NCBI RefSeq assembly: GCF_002556545.1
Contig: NZ_CP022685.1
Location: 3,100,001 to 3,164,000 of the forward strand
From: Streptomyces formicae
GTDB taxonomy: Bacteria; Actinomycetota; Actinomycetes; Streptomycetales; Streptomycetaceae
Direction of reading: 5' to 3'
DNA: 64,000 nt
In this document: in pieces, positions 34,554 through 43,758 of the stretch
How positions within the stretch are numbered: the stretch's first letter is position 1
How the letters are laid out: the number at the start of each line of letters is the position of its first letter
Notes under the pieces: generated by a model
Database searches by the model: none
The model's input: the letters and a program-made list of their open reading frames with translations, nothing else
Told to the model about the DNA's origin: nothing
Translations under genes and position numbers: made by a program

Positions 34554-37500
34554 CTAGTCCCCCGGCAGGACCGGCGCCGACTTGGCGGGGCTCTCCTCAA
34601 GCGCGGCCAACGCGAGCCGAACCGCTTCGTCCAGCTGCGGATCACGCCCCGCCGCGTAGTCGTCCGGCGTGGTCACGACCTCCACGTCGGGATCGACCCC
34701 GTGGTTCTCGACGCCCCAGTCGTACCCCTCCAGCCAGAAGGCGTACTTCGGCTGGGTCACCAGCGTGCCGTCCACCAGGTGGTAGCGGCTGTCGATGCCG
34801 ACCACGCCGCCCCAGGTGCGGGTGCCCACCACGGGCCCGATGCCGAGCGCCCTGATCGCGGCGTTCACGATGTCGCCGTCGGAGCCGGAGAACTCGTTGG
34901 CGACGGCGACGACGGGGCCGCGCGGCGCGTCCATGGGGTAGCTGAGCGCCCGCGACCCGCGCGGCAGGTCCCAGCCGACGACGCGGCGCGCCAGCTTCTC
35001 CACGACGAGCTGCGAGGTGTGGCCGCCGCGGTTCTCGCGGACGTCCACGACCAGGCCCTCGCGGGCCACCTCGATGCGCAGGTCGCGGTGGATCTGCGCC
35101 CAGCCGGGCGCCTGCATGTCGGGGACGTGCAGATAGCCGAGGCGGCCCCCGGAGCGCTCGTGGACGTAGGCGCGGCGGTCCGCGACCCAGGCGTGGTAGC
35201 GCAGCGGTTCCTCGTCGTCGACGGGGACCACCACGGCGTGCCGCGGGTCGCCGCCGCCCGAGGGCGAGACGGTCAGCTCGACGGGCTTGCCCGCGGTGCC
35301 CGCGAGGAGCGGCCCGGGGCCCGCCACGGTGTCGACGGGCCTGCCGTTGACCGCGAGCACCGCGTCACCGGGGCGCACCGCGACGCCGGGCGCGGCGAGC
35401 GGCGAGCGGGCTGCCGGGTCGGACGTCTCCGAGGGGAGCACCCGGTCGATGCGCCACAGTCCGTCGTCGCCGCGCGAGAGGTCCGCGCCGAGCAGCCCCT
35501 GCCGGGTCGCCGCGCTGCCCCCGCCGCCACCGGGGACGACGTAGGCGTGCGAGGTGCCGAGCTCGCCGTGCACCTCCCACAGCAGGTCGACCAGGTCGTC
35601 GTGGGTGGCGACGCGGTCGAGCACGGGGCGGTAGCGCTCCAGGACGCCGTCCCAGTCGACGCCGCCCATGTCGGGCCGCCAGAAGTTGTCCCGCATGAGG
35701 CGGCCCGTCTCGTCGTACATCTGGCGCCACTCGGCGGCCGGGTCGACGGTCTGGCGGACCCGCGAGAGGTCGACGGTGATGTTCGAGTCGCTGTCCTCGT
35801 CGCCGGAGGCGCGCCGGTCGCTCGGCACCACCTTCAGCTTGCCGTCGGTCCACAGGAGCACCCGCTTGCCGTCGCCGGTGACCGCGAAGTGGTCGGCGTC
35901 GGCGGCGAGTTCCTCGACGCGGTGCTGCGCCAGGTCGTACCGCTCCAGCTCGGTCTTGGGGTCCGGGTCGGACGGCGTGGCGCGGGATGCGCCGAGCACG
36001 CCGCGCACCGGGTGGCGCAGCCAGAGCAGCCCGTCCTTGGCGGCCCGCAGGGTGGTGTAGCGGGCGGCCTCGACGGGGAACGGCACGATGCGGTCGGCGA
36101 GGCCGTCGAAGTCGATGCGGGTGACGGGGGCGCCCTCGCTGTCCGGCGTCTCCGCGCCCGCGCCGTCCTGCGCCTCGAAGGGCCTGCCGTGCCGCTGCGG
36201 CCCGAACGGCGAGGGCGTGGTCGCGCCGAGCGTGATCAGGTACGGCCGCGAGCCGCCGACGAACGCCAGGTCGAAGACGTGCTCGTCGTAGACCGGGTCG
36301 AAGGCGCGCGCGGAGAGGAAGGCCAGGTGCTTGCCGTCGAGCGTGAACGCCGGGGCGTAGTCGCGGAAGCGCAGCGGGGTGGCCTCGGTGACCGAGAGGT
36401 CGGCGGTGTTGGCGAGCTTGAGCTGGCGCAGCGGGCGCGGGCCCGGGTGCGACCAGGCGAGCCACGCCGAGTCGGGCGAGAAGACGAGACCGCTGACCTC
36501 GCCGTCCTCGCTGCGGTCGACCTCGCGGACCTCGCCGCTCTCCCGCTCGACGAGCAGGACGCGGCCGTCGTGCGAGGCGACGGCGGCGCGGGAGCCGTCG
36601 GGGGCCATGGCGAGCGCGAGGACGCGGCCGAGCTGTCCCGCGGCGAGCCTGCGGGGTGTCGCGCCGGGCGCGACGCCGGTGGCCGGGGCGAATTCGAGGG
36701 CCTCGTCGCCCTCCGCGTCGGTGACCCAGACGACGTGCTGCTCGCCGCCCACGCGGAAGGTGCGGGGCAGCCTGGCGCGCACGCCGTGCGTGGCGGCGAG
36801 CGCGCGGGCGGGCCCCTCGCGGTGCGTGACCCAGTGCACGGAGCCGCGCACGGAGACGGCGCTGCCGCGCCCGGTGTGGTCGGGCGCCGCCGCGCCGAGC
36901 CAGCGGGCCGCGGTGACGGGGTGCGGTTGCAGATCGGTGCGCTGCCCGCCGAGGCGGACGTCGAGGCGGCGCGGTTCGGCGTCCACCAGGTCGTCCAGGA
37001 GCCAGAGTTCACCCGCGGACGCGTACACGACGCGGGTGCCGTCGGTGGCGGCGTGCCGTGCGTAGAAGCCGTCCACGGGAGTGTGCCCGCGCAGGTCGGA
37101 GCCGTCGGGCAGCGAGGAGTAGAGGGCGCCGACGCCCTCGTGGTCGGAGAGGAAGGCGATCCGCTCCCCCACCCACAGCGGATGCTCGATGTTCCCCGCG
37201 AGGTCTTCGTGAAGCCGTACGAAGGGCTGCTCCTGCTCCCCGTCGGGCGTGCGGATCCACAACTTGCCCGCGGTGCCGCCCCGGTAGCGCTTCCACCAGG
37301 CGGCCTCGCGTCCCATCGGCGCGGAGAGCAGCAGCACCTGTCCTTCGGGGCCGTGCGCGACGTCGCCCACGACGCCGTACGGCAGGGTGGCCGCGGGTCC
37401 GCCGTCGAGCGGCACGGCACGCGCCCAGGTGCGGCGCATCGACGCCTGGTCGGCCGAGCTCACCGCGAGGACCTGCCCGTCGGGCGTCCAGCCGCGCACG

Positions 37501-37781
37501 CCGGTCTTCCAACTGCCCCAGTACGTCAGCCTCTTGGCGGGGCCGCCGTCGACGGGCGCGACGTGCACCTCGGGTGCGCCGTCGCGGGTGGAGGCCCAGG
37601 CGACGGTGGTGCCGTCCGGGGAGATCCTGGGGTGGCTCACGGGCATGTTGTCGGCGCTGACGCGCCAGGCGCGGCCGCCGTCGAGGGGGGCGACCCAGAC
37701 GTCGTCCTCAGCCGTGAACGCGGTCAACTCGCCGTGGATGTGCGGATACCGGAGATACGCGGAGTGCGCTGCCTGTGTCAC
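34554..37781 (-). CDS. Tricorn protease homologue (S41 family)
   Basis: 1,075 residues, large cytosolic serine peptidase complex. N-terminal about 650 residues form two beta-propeller domains (repeated P-D-G-x-x-v-a motifs such as ISPDGTTVAWAS and FSPDSAWLAWSH). The catalytic part has C1 with GTSHAYV (Ser-His of the tetrad), a PDZ domain (GVAVRPGDAVLAVNGRPVDT) and C2 with EFSGSDGD (nucleophile Ser in GSDGD) and VENHGVDPDVEV (Glu). All tetrad positions known from the Thermoplasma enzyme are present, so it should be active. Tricorn trims peptides released by proteasomes. Confidence 0.95.
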   Translation of the reverse strand: MTQAAHSAYLRYPHIHGELTAFTAEDDVWVAPLDGGRAWRVSADNMPVSHPRISPDGTTVAWASTRDGAPEVHVAPVDGGPAKRLTYWGSWKTGVRGWTPDGQVLAVSSADQASMRRTWARAVPLDGGPAATLPYGVVGDVAHGPEGQVLLLSAPMGREAAWWKRYRGGTAGKLWIRTPDGEQEQPFVRLHEDLAGNIEHPLWVGERIAFLSDHEGVGALYSSLPDGSDLRGHTPVDGFYARHAATDGTRVVYASAGELWLLDDLVDAEPRRLDVRLGGQRTDLQPHPVTAARWLGAAAPDHTGRGSAVSVRGSVHWVTHREGPARALAATHGVRARLPRTFRVGGEQHVVWVTDAEGDEALEFAPATGVAPGATPRRLAAGQLGRVLALAMAPDGSRAAVASHDGRVLLVERESGEVREVDRSEDGEVSGLVFSPDSAWLAWSHPGPRPLRQLKLANTADLSVTEATPLRFRDYAPAFTLDGKHLAFLSARAFDPVYDEHVFDLAFVGGSRPYLITLGATTPSPFGPQRHGRPFEAQDGAGAETPDSEGAPVTRIDFDGLADRIVPFPVEAARYTTLRAAKDGLLWLRHPVRGVLGASRATPSDPDPKTELERYDLAQHRVEELAADADHFAVTGDGKRVLLWTDGKLKVVPSDRRASGDEDSDSNITVDLSRVRQTVDPAAEWRQMYDETGRLMRDNFWRPDMGGVDWDGVLERYRPVLDRVATHDDLVDLLWEVHGELGTSHAYVVPGGGGGSAATRQGLLGADLSRGDDGLWRIDRVLPSETSDPAARSPLAAPGVAVRPGDAVLAVNGRPVDTVAGPGPLLAGTAGKPVELTVSPSGGGDPRHAVVVPVDDEEPLRYHAWVADRRAYVHERSGGRLGYLHVPDMQAPGWAQIHRDLRIEVAREGLVVDVRENRGGHTSQLVVEKLARRVVGWDLPRGSRALSYPMDAPRGPVVAVANEFSGSDGDIVNAAIRALGIGPVVGTRTWGGVVGIDSRYHLVDGTLVTQPKYAFWLEGYDWGVENHGVDPDVEVVTTPDDYAAGRDPQLDEAVRLALAALEESPAKSAPVLPGD

Positions 37782-37863
37782 GGCGTCCAGCCTAGGCAGC
37801 CGCCGGGCGGCCCGGCAGCGTTTCTGATCACTTCGCAGGGGGCCGGGCGGCCGGAGCCCGCTC

Positions 37864-38511
37864 TCACTTGCCCGGCAGGCAGTTGCAGGTCGGCTGGGGC
37901 GGCGGGGCGGTGGCGGTCACGGTGACGGTCGTGGTGGGCGCGGGCTGCGGCTTGTGGTGCGAGGGCGGCGGCTGGTGGGAGACGGGCGGGTTGGAGGGCT
38001 TGCCGCCCCCGTCGTGCCCGCCGTTCCCGTTGCCGTTCCCGCCGTTGCCATTGCCGTCGCCGTTGTCGTCGCCGGAGTCGCAATTGCCCAGCACGTCGAC
38101 GCTGAACCACTGCTTGCCGTCGATCTTGGCGGTGAGATTGCCGCGGACGCACGCCCCGTCGACGACGGCGTGCACCCTGCCCTTGATGGTGATGTCCTTG
38201 CCGTCGTCGGTCTCGCCCTGGCAGTCCACCTTGACGACGGCCTTCTTCGTCGGCTTGCCGCTCTGGGGCGTGACCCGGCCCTCGAAGCGCCCCGTACAGC
38301 TGAGCCATGACACGTCGGCGTGCTGGCGCTCCAGCTCCTTGGTGCCCATCTCGTCGGTGGTGAGCGCGACCGCGGAGGTGTTCAACTGCCCGTCCACGGG
38401 ATCGCACGCGGTGACGCCGATCGCGGCCGCCCCGGCGAGCGCGACGGCGTACAGAACCGGTGAACGCCGCTTCAGCGAGTACGTGCCGCTTAACCGCCTC
38501 AATGCCCCCAT
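37864..38511 (-). CDS. Putative secreted lipoprotein with Gly/Asn-rich and Pro-rich tail
   Basis: 215 residues. Signal sequence with lipobox VTAC, lipidated Cys36. Residues 37-140 are a compact domain with three cysteines (WLSCTGRFEG, VDCQGETDDG, GACVRGNL) and VDVLGNCD, so one or two disulfides are likely. Then a low-complexity DDNGDGNGNGGNGNGNGG stretch and a proline/histidine-rich region precede a final CNCLPGK. I recognise no family for the domain. ATG 38511 is preferred to the upstream in-frame codon at 38571 because it starts a normal signal peptide. Confidence 0.7.
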   Translation of the reverse strand: MGALRRLSGTYSLKRRSPVLYAVALAGAAAIGVTACDPVDGQLNTSAVALTTDEMGTKELERQHADVSWLSCTGRFEGRVTPQSGKPTKKAVVKVDCQGETDDGKDITIKGRVHAVVDGACVRGNLTAKIDGKQWFSVDVLGNCDSGDDNGDGNGNGGNGNGNGGHDGGGKPSNPPVSHQPPPSHHKPQPAPTTTVTVTATAPPPQPTCNCLPGK

Positions 38512-38615
38512 AGGCGGCAGAGTGCCACTGCGCACGCCCGGGCGGTAGACCGCATGCGGCCATCTGTCCATCGGCGGCCCGACGGGTCCTCAGGAGGCCG
38601 CCATCCGGCAGTGGT

Positions 38616-39356
38616 TCAGGACCAGCGACCCGTGCGACCGAGCAGCAGCGCGGTCGCCGCGGTGCCCGCCGTCGACGTACGCAGCACACTGCGGCCGAGT
38701 CGGTACGGCTTCGCGCCCGCCTCGGCGAACGCCGCCAACTCGTCCGGGGACACGCCCCCTTCGGGCCCGACCACCAGGACGATGTGCCCGCTCGCCGGAA
38801 GTTCCGCGGTGGCCAGCGGCTCGCTGCCCTCCTCGTGCAGGACGGCGGCGAAGTCGGCCTCCGCCAGCAGCGCGGCGACCTGCTTGGTGGACGCGGCGTC
38901 GAGCACCTCGGGGAAGCGCACCCGGCGCGACTGCTTGCCCGCCTCGCGCGCGGTGGCCCGCCACTTGGCGAGGGCCTTGAGACCGCGCTCGCCCTTCCAC
39001 TGCGTGATGCAGCGCGACGCGGTCCACGGCACGACGGCGTCCACGCCGGTCTCCGTCATGGTCTCGACGGCCAGCTCGCCACGGTCGCCCTTGGGCAGCG
39101 CCTGTACGACGGTGACGCGGGGCGACTCCGCGGGCTCCTCGGCGTAGGAGTCCAGCTTCACCACCAGCCGGTCCTTGCCCTCGGTGTCGAGGACCACGCA
39201 CTGCGCCCAGCGCCCCGCGCCGTCGGTCAGGACGACGTCCTCGCCTGCGCGCAGCCGCTTCACCGATACGGCGTGCCGTCCCTCGGGCCCGTCCAGCACG
39301 TAGCGTCCGCCGTCGCCCGCGTCGAAGTGCTCGACGACGAAGACGGGGGCGGTCAC
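38616..39356 (-). CDS. rsmE: 16S rRNA m3U1498 methyltransferase
   Basis: 246 residues, SPOUT-class methyltransferase. N-terminal PUA-like domain (RHAVSVKRLRAGEDVVLTDG), and knotted C-terminal SAM site with VLVVGPEGGVSPDELAAF near 190 and YRLGRSVLRTSTAGTAA near 220, the RsmE motifs. Methylates N3 of U1498 of 16S rRNA in the assembled subunit. The ATG overlaps the stop of the upstream nitronate monooxygenase gene (ATGA, 39353-39356). Confidence 0.97.
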   Translation of the reverse strand: MTAPVFVVEHFDAGDGGRYVLDGPEGRHAVSVKRLRAGEDVVLTDGAGRWAQCVVLDTEGKDRLVVKLDSYAEEPAESPRVTVVQALPKGDRGELAVETMTETGVDAVVPWTASRCITQWKGERGLKALAKWRATAREAGKQSRRVRFPEVLDAASTKQVAALLAEADFAAVLHEEGSEPLATAELPASGHIVLVVGPEGGVSPDELAAFAEAGAKPYRLGRSVLRTSTAGTAATALLLGRTGRWS

Positions 39357-40435
39357 GCCTCTTCTCCCCGCGCCTCGGACACCAGCGCGGCCCTGGCCTC
39401 TGCCAGCTCGGCCACCAGGACCTCGACGAGCTGCCCGGCGGGCAGCTCACGGGCGAGCCGGTGCCCCTGCCCCGCCCAGAGCGCCATGCCCTGCGCGTCA
39501 CCGGCCTTGGCCGCGGCCTTGCGCAGGCCGCTGGTGAGGTGGTGGACCTGGGGGTAGGCGGCGGGGGCGTACGGACCGTGCTCGCGCATGAAGCGGTTGA
39601 CCAGGCCGCGCGCCGGGCGTCCGGAGAACGCCCGGGTCAGCTCGGTCCGCACGAACAGCGGGTTGGTCATGGCCTGCTTGTGCAGGGGGTTAGCGCCCGA
39701 CTCGGGGGTGACGAGGAACGCCGTGCCGAGCTGCGCGGAGTCGGCGCCCGCCGCGAGGACGGCGGCGATCTGCGCGCCGCGCATCAGCCCTCCCGCGGCG
39801 ACGACGGGGATCTGCACGGTCTCGCGGACCTGCGTGATCAGGGAGAGCAGCCCGATGCCCGCGCCGTCGGTCTCGGGGTTGTCCCGGTGGGTGCCCTGGT
39901 GGCCGCCCGCCTCGACGCCCTGCACGCACACGGCGTCGGCGCCGGACCACTGGGCGGTCTGGGCCTCCTCGGGCGTGGTCACGGTGACGACGGTGAGGGT
40001 GCCGACGCGCGCGAACGCGTCGAAGACGTCGCGGGTGGGGCACCCGAAGGTGAAGGAGACGAGCGGCACCGGATCGTCGAGCAGGATCGCGAGCTTGGCG
40101 TCGTACCCGTCGTCACGCCCGCTGTCGGGGTCGCCGAGCTGCGTCTCGTACCAGGTGGCCTCACCGGCGAGCTGGTTGCGGTACACGTCGACGGCGGCGG
40201 CGTCCGCGTACTCGGGCTGCGGCATGAAGAGGTTGACGCCGAAGGGCTTCGACGTGAGCCCCCGCAGCTGTTTGATCTCCTGGTACATCCCGTCGGCGGT
40301 CTTGTACCCGGCGGCGAGGAACCCGAGCCCACCGGCCTCGGCGACGGCGGCGGCCAACTGCGGCCCCGAGGCGCCACCCGCCATGGGCGCCTGCACGATC
40401 GGATGGCGGCAGAGATCGGTCAGTGCGGAGGACAT
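39353..40435 (-). CDS. Nitronate monooxygenase family flavoprotein
   Basis: 360 residues, FMN-dependent TIM barrel. IVQAPMAGGASGPQLAAAV at the N-terminus, GVEAGGHQG (catalytic His and FMN) near 185, VVAAGGLMRGAQIAAVLAAG near 225 and QLGTAFLVTPES near 250. Detoxifies propionate-3-nitronate or related nitronates; some family members are enoyl-ACP reductase FabK-like. Overlaps rsmE by four bases, which suggests co-translation. Confidence 0.93.
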   Translation of the reverse strand: MSSALTDLCRHPIVQAPMAGGASGPQLAAAVAEAGGLGFLAAGYKTADGMYQEIKQLRGLTSKPFGVNLFMPQPEYADAAAVDVYRNQLAGEATWYETQLGDPDSGRDDGYDAKLAILLDDPVPLVSFTFGCPTRDVFDAFARVGTLTVVTVTTPEEAQTAQWSGADAVCVQGVEAGGHQGTHRDNPETDGAGIGLLSLITQVRETVQIPVVAAGGLMRGAQIAAVLAAGADSAQLGTAFLVTPESGANPLHKQAMTNPLFVRTELTRAFSGRPARGLVNRFMREHGPYAPAAYPQVHHLTSGLRKAAAKAGDAQGMALWAGQGHRLARELPAGQLVEVLVAELAEARAALVSEARGEEA

Positions 40436-40491
40436 GACGGCATCGTGCCACGTCCGACACAACCCACCGAATCGTGCCCGCCAGGGGGGTG

Positions 40492-40526
40492 CCCCGTAAG
40501 GGGCGCGGGGAACTGCGCGAGCAACC
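40492..40526 (+). repeat. Dispersed repeat copy D
   Basis: CCCCGTAAGGGGCGCGGGGA followed by ACTGCGCGAGCAACC, related to copies A and B (about 32 of 35 bases). It lies between the nitronate monooxygenase start and the dnaJ stop, where it can terminate dnaJ transcription. Confidence 0.75.
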
Positions 40527-40621
40527 CCCACCCCCCGCAGCCAAAGCGCGAAGCGCAAAAAGCAAGCCCCCCGGCACGGAATCCGCGACCGAGGGGCCAA
40601 GCAACAACACCGCTCCAGGCG

Positions 40622-41761
40622 CTACCGCCCGTTGAACGCGTCCTTGAGCCGAGAGAACAACCCCTGCTGCCCCGGCTGGAACTGCCCCGTGGGCCGCTCC
40701 TCGCCCCGCAGCTGCGCAAGCTCCCGCAGCAACCGTTCCTGCTCGGGATCGAGCTTGCTCGGCGTGAGGACCTCGACGTGCACGATGAGGTCACCACGGC
40801 CACCGCCCCGCAGGTGCGTGACACCGCGGCCGTGCAGCGGAACCGACTGACCGGACTGCGTGCCCGGCCTGATGTCGATCTCCTCCAGGCCGTCCAGCGT
40901 CTCCAGCGGCACCTTCGTGCCGAGCGACGCCGCCGTCATCGGGATGGTGACGGTGCAGTGCAGATCGTCCCCGCGCCGCTGGAAGACGGCGTGCGGCAGC
41001 TCGTGGATCTCGACGTAGAGGTCACCGGCGGGGCCGCCGCCGGGGCCGACCTCGCCCTCGCCCGCGAGCTGGATCCGCGTGCCGTTGTCGACACCCGCGG
41101 GGATCTTCACGGTCAGCGTCCGCCGCGACCGGATGCGGCCGTCACCGGCGCACTCCGGGCAGGGCGTGGGCACGACCGTGCCGAAGCCCTGGCACTGCGG
41201 GCACGGGCGCGACGTCATGACCTGCCCGAGGAAGGACCGCGTGACCTGCGACACCTCGCCGCGACCGCGGCACATGTCACACGTCTGAGCGGACGTCCCC
41301 GGCGCCGCGCCTTCACCACTGCACGTCGTACACACCACGGCGGTGTCGACCTGGATGTCCTTGGTGGTGCCGAAGGCGGCCTCGTTGAGGTCGATCTCCA
41401 GACGGATCATGGCGTCCTGGCCGCGGCGCGTGCGCGACCGGGGGCCACGCTGCGACGCCGTACCGAAGAACGCGTCCATGATGTCCGAGAAGTTGCCGAA
41501 GCCACCGGCCCCGAAACCGCCCGCACCGCCACCGCCGCCCGCCTGGGACAGCGGGTCGCCGCCGAGGTCGTAGACCTGCTTCTTCTGCGGGTCCGACAAC
41601 ACCTCGTACGCGGCGTTGATCTCCTTGAAGCGCTCCTGAGTCTTCGGATCCGGATTCACATCCGGGTGAAGCTCACGCGCCAGCCTCCGGAAGGCCTTCT
41701 TGATCTCGTCCTGGGAAGCGTCGCGGCGCACGCCTAGTACGGCGTAGTAGTCCGTGGCCAC
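40622..41761 (-). CDS. dnaJ: Molecular chaperone DnaJ
   Basis: 379 residues with all classical DnaJ regions: J domain with HPD in ARELHPDVN near 32-40, a Gly-rich linker, four zinc-finger repeats CTTCSGEG, CDMCRGRG, CPQCQGFG and CPECAGDG (about 145-215), and C-terminal substrate-binding domains. Co-chaperone of DnaK. The GTG start abuts the hrcA stop (TAA then GTG), so hrcA and dnaJ form a bicistronic unit; this is the second dnaJ of Streptomyces, under HrcA rather than with dnaK (from memory of the genus). Confidence 0.97.
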   Translation of the reverse strand: MATDYYAVLGVRRDASQDEIKKAFRRLARELHPDVNPDPKTQERFKEINAAYEVLSDPQKKQVYDLGGDPLSQAGGGGGAGGFGAGGFGNFSDIMDAFFGTASQRGPRSRTRRGQDAMIRLEIDLNEAAFGTTKDIQVDTAVVCTTCSGEGAAPGTSAQTCDMCRGRGEVSQVTRSFLGQVMTSRPCPQCQGFGTVVPTPCPECAGDGRIRSRRTLTVKIPAGVDNGTRIQLAGEGEVGPGGGPAGDLYVEIHELPHAVFQRRGDDLHCTVTIPMTAASLGTKVPLETLDGLEEIDIRPGTQSGQSVPLHGRGVTHLRGGGRGDLIVHVEVLTPSKLDPEQERLLRELAQLRGEERPTGQFQPGQQGLFSRLKDAFNGR

Positions 41762-42778
41762 TTACGACTCCGCCAGGATCTGTCCGACGTAACGTGCCAC
41801 TGCGCGTACTGCTCCCATCGTTCCCGGATAGTCCATGCGGGTCGGTCCGACCACGCCGAGTTTGGCTACTGCCTCGCTGCCCGAACCGTAGCCGACCGAG
41901 ACCACGGACGTGGAGCTGAGGCCCTCATGGGCGTTCTCATGACCGATCCGTACGGCCATGCCCGAATCCTGCACCTCACCAAGCAACTTGAGGAGCACGA
42001 CCTGCTCCTCCAGGGCCTCGAGAACGGGCCGGATGGTGAGGGGAAAGTCATGTCCGAAGCGGGTGAGATTGGCGGTTCCGCCGATCATCAGCCGCTCCTC
42101 GGTCTCCTCGACGAGTGTTTCGAGGAGGGTGGAGAGGACGGTCGCGACGGTGCCGCGGTCCTCCGCCTCGAAGGCCTCGGGCAGGTCCTGCACGAGCTGC
42201 GGCACGTCCGCGAAGCGGCGTCCCGCGACCCTGCTGTTGAGCCGGGCCCGCAGATCGGCGAGCGAGGTCTCGCCGAACGGCGCCGGGCAGTCGATCATGC
42301 GCTGCTCGACCCGGCCCGTGTCCGTGATCAGTACGAGCATCAGCCGGGCGGGAGCCAGCGAGAGCAGCTCCACGTGCCGCACCGTCGACCGCGTGAGCGA
42401 CGGGTACTGCACGACCGCGACCTGCCTGGTCAGCTGCGCGAGCAGGCGCACCGTGCGCCCCACGACGTCGTCGAGGTCGACGGCGCCGTCGAGGAAGTTC
42501 TGGATCGCCCTGCGCTCCGGCGCGGTCATCGGCTTGACGCCCGCGAGCTTGTCGACGAAGAGTCGGTAGCCCTTGTCCGTCGGGATGCGCCCCGCGCTGG
42601 TGTGCGGCTGGGCGATGAACCCCTCCTCCTCCAGCGCGGCCATGTCGTTGCGGACCGTCGCGGGAGAGACCCCGAGACTGTGCCGCTCCGTCAGCGCCTT
42701 GGAGCCGACCGGCTCCTCGGTGCCTACGTAGTCGTGGACGATGGCGCGCAGCACCTCGAGCCTGCGTTCATTCAGCAT
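41762..42778 (-). CDS. hrcA: Heat-inducible transcription repressor HrcA
   Basis: 338 residues. N-terminal winged helix with [36 protein letters not shown] shortened here to its key part [10 protein letters not shown], followed by [13 protein letters not shown], the HrcA signature near 70. The C-terminal domain includes [19 protein letters not shown]. Represses class I heat-shock genes by binding CIRCE. GGAGG lies 6 nt before ATG 42778. A CIRCE-like operator lies 55 nt upstream, so the hrcA-dnaJ operon is autoregulated. Confidence 0.97.
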   Translation of the reverse strand: MLNERRLEVLRAIVHDYVGTEEPVGSKALTERHSLGVSPATVRNDMAALEEEGFIAQPHTSAGRIPTDKGYRLFVDKLAGVKPMTAPERRAIQNFLDGAVDLDDVVGRTVRLLAQLTRQVAVVQYPSLTRSTVRHVELLSLAPARLMLVLITDTGRVEQRMIDCPAPFGETSLADLRARLNSRVAGRRFADVPQLVQDLPEAFEAEDRGTVATVLSTLLETLVEETEERLMIGGTANLTRFGHDFPLTIRPVLEALEEQVVLLKLLGEVQDSGMAVRIGHENAHEGLSSTSVVSVGYGSGSEAVAKLGVVGPTRMDYPGTMGAVRAVARYVGQILAES

Positions 42779-42832
42779 CGCGCACACCTCCAGCCGTCGT
42801 ACGTGTCGTCGAGCCCCGCCGAGCCCCCTTGC

Positions 42833-42859
42833 CTGGCACTCGCCACAGGTGAGTGCCAG
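42833..42859. promoter_or_regulatory. CIRCE operator
   Basis: CTGGCACTC-N9-GAGTGCCAG (42833-42841 and 42851-42859). This is a perfect inverted repeat with the canonical 9-bp spacer, matching CIRCE core GCACTC-N9-GAGTGC. It lies upstream of hrcA and also 121 bp upstream of the divergent MBL gene. Confidence 0.9.
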
Positions 42860-42979
42860 CTGTCGAAAGGTCAGTGTACGGCCGTGAGGTACGGCCCCGG
42901 CAAGGGCGGACCCGCCGAAGTCACGCACGCGTGTCGGACAGCGGCTGCCGAACACGGCGCGTACGGATAGCGTCACCGT

Positions 42980-43723
42980 ATGGACGTGGCGCTGGCATGG
43001 GAAGCGGCGGGCTGGGAACGACTCGCACCGCGTGTGGGGCGGTGCCGCCTGCCGGTCTGGGACTGCACGGCGGGGCTCGTCGTCGGCGACGACGCGGCCC
43101 TCATGATCGAGGCCGGGTCGACCCTGGCCGAGGGCGCGGCGCTGCGGACCCGCGCCAAGGAGCTCATCGGGGGCGGGCGGCGGGTCACGCACCTCGTGTT
43201 GACGCACCCGCACTTCGACCACGTCCTGGGGGCCGCGGCCTTCGCGGGCGTGGAGGTGTACGGGGCGGTGGGCATCGACACGGTCTTCGACAAGGGCCGC
43301 GACGAGCTGCGCGCCGACGCGGTGCGCCACGGCGTGACCCCGGACGCGGCGGCCGAGGCGGCCGATCTCCTCGTCCGCCCGCGCCACCTGGTCTGCGGCG
43401 AGTGGACCCTCGACCTCGGCGGCGGGGTGCGGGTGCTGCTCGCCAACGTCGGTCCCGGCCACAGCGGGCACGACCTCGCGGTCCTCGTCCCGGGGGCCGA
43501 CGGGGGCCCCGAGATCGTGTTCTGCGGCGATCTGGTCGAGGAATCGGACGAGCCGCAGGCGGGGCCCGACGCCGTACCGGAGCGATGGCCCGCGGCGCTT
43601 GACCGGCTCCTGGAACTCGGCGGCGAGGACGCGCTCTACGTGCCGGGGCACGGTGCGGTGGTGGATGCGGCTTTTGTCCGTGCGCAGCGCGCCACACTGG
43701 CAGATCGCTTCGGCGTGTCGTAG
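42980..43723 (+). CDS. MBL-fold metallo-hydrolase
   Basis: 247 residues. Metal-binding motif [10 protein letters not shown] near 75 (HxHxDH with Phe), then [19 protein letters not shown] (His) near 155, [11 protein letters not shown] (Asp) near 180 and LYVPGHGAV (His) near 220. This is the glyoxalase-II/beta-lactamase-like set of ligands. Substrate unknown. Divergent from hrcA; the CIRCE element is upstream of both, so heat control of this gene is possible but unproven. Confidence 0.9.
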   Translation: MDVALAWEAAGWERLAPRVGRCRLPVWDCTAGLVVGDDAALMIEAGSTLAEGAALRTRAKELIGGGRRVTHLVLTHPHFDHVLGAAAFAGVEVYGAVGIDTVFDKGRDELRADAVRHGVTPDAAAEAADLLVRPRHLVCGEWTLDLGGGVRVLLANVGPGHSGHDLAVLVPGADGGPEIVFCGDLVEESDEPQAGPDAVPERWPAALDRLLELGGEDALYVPGHGAVVDAAFVRAQRATLADRFGVS

Positions 43724-43758
43724 CGGAGCTCCTTGCCACTCTTCTTATCGTCGGGAGA

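Noticed and set aside
34536..37925. 1,129-codon open frame on the plus strand
   Set aside because: Shadow of the tricorn gene on the opposite strand; the tricorn frame holds all catalytic residues.
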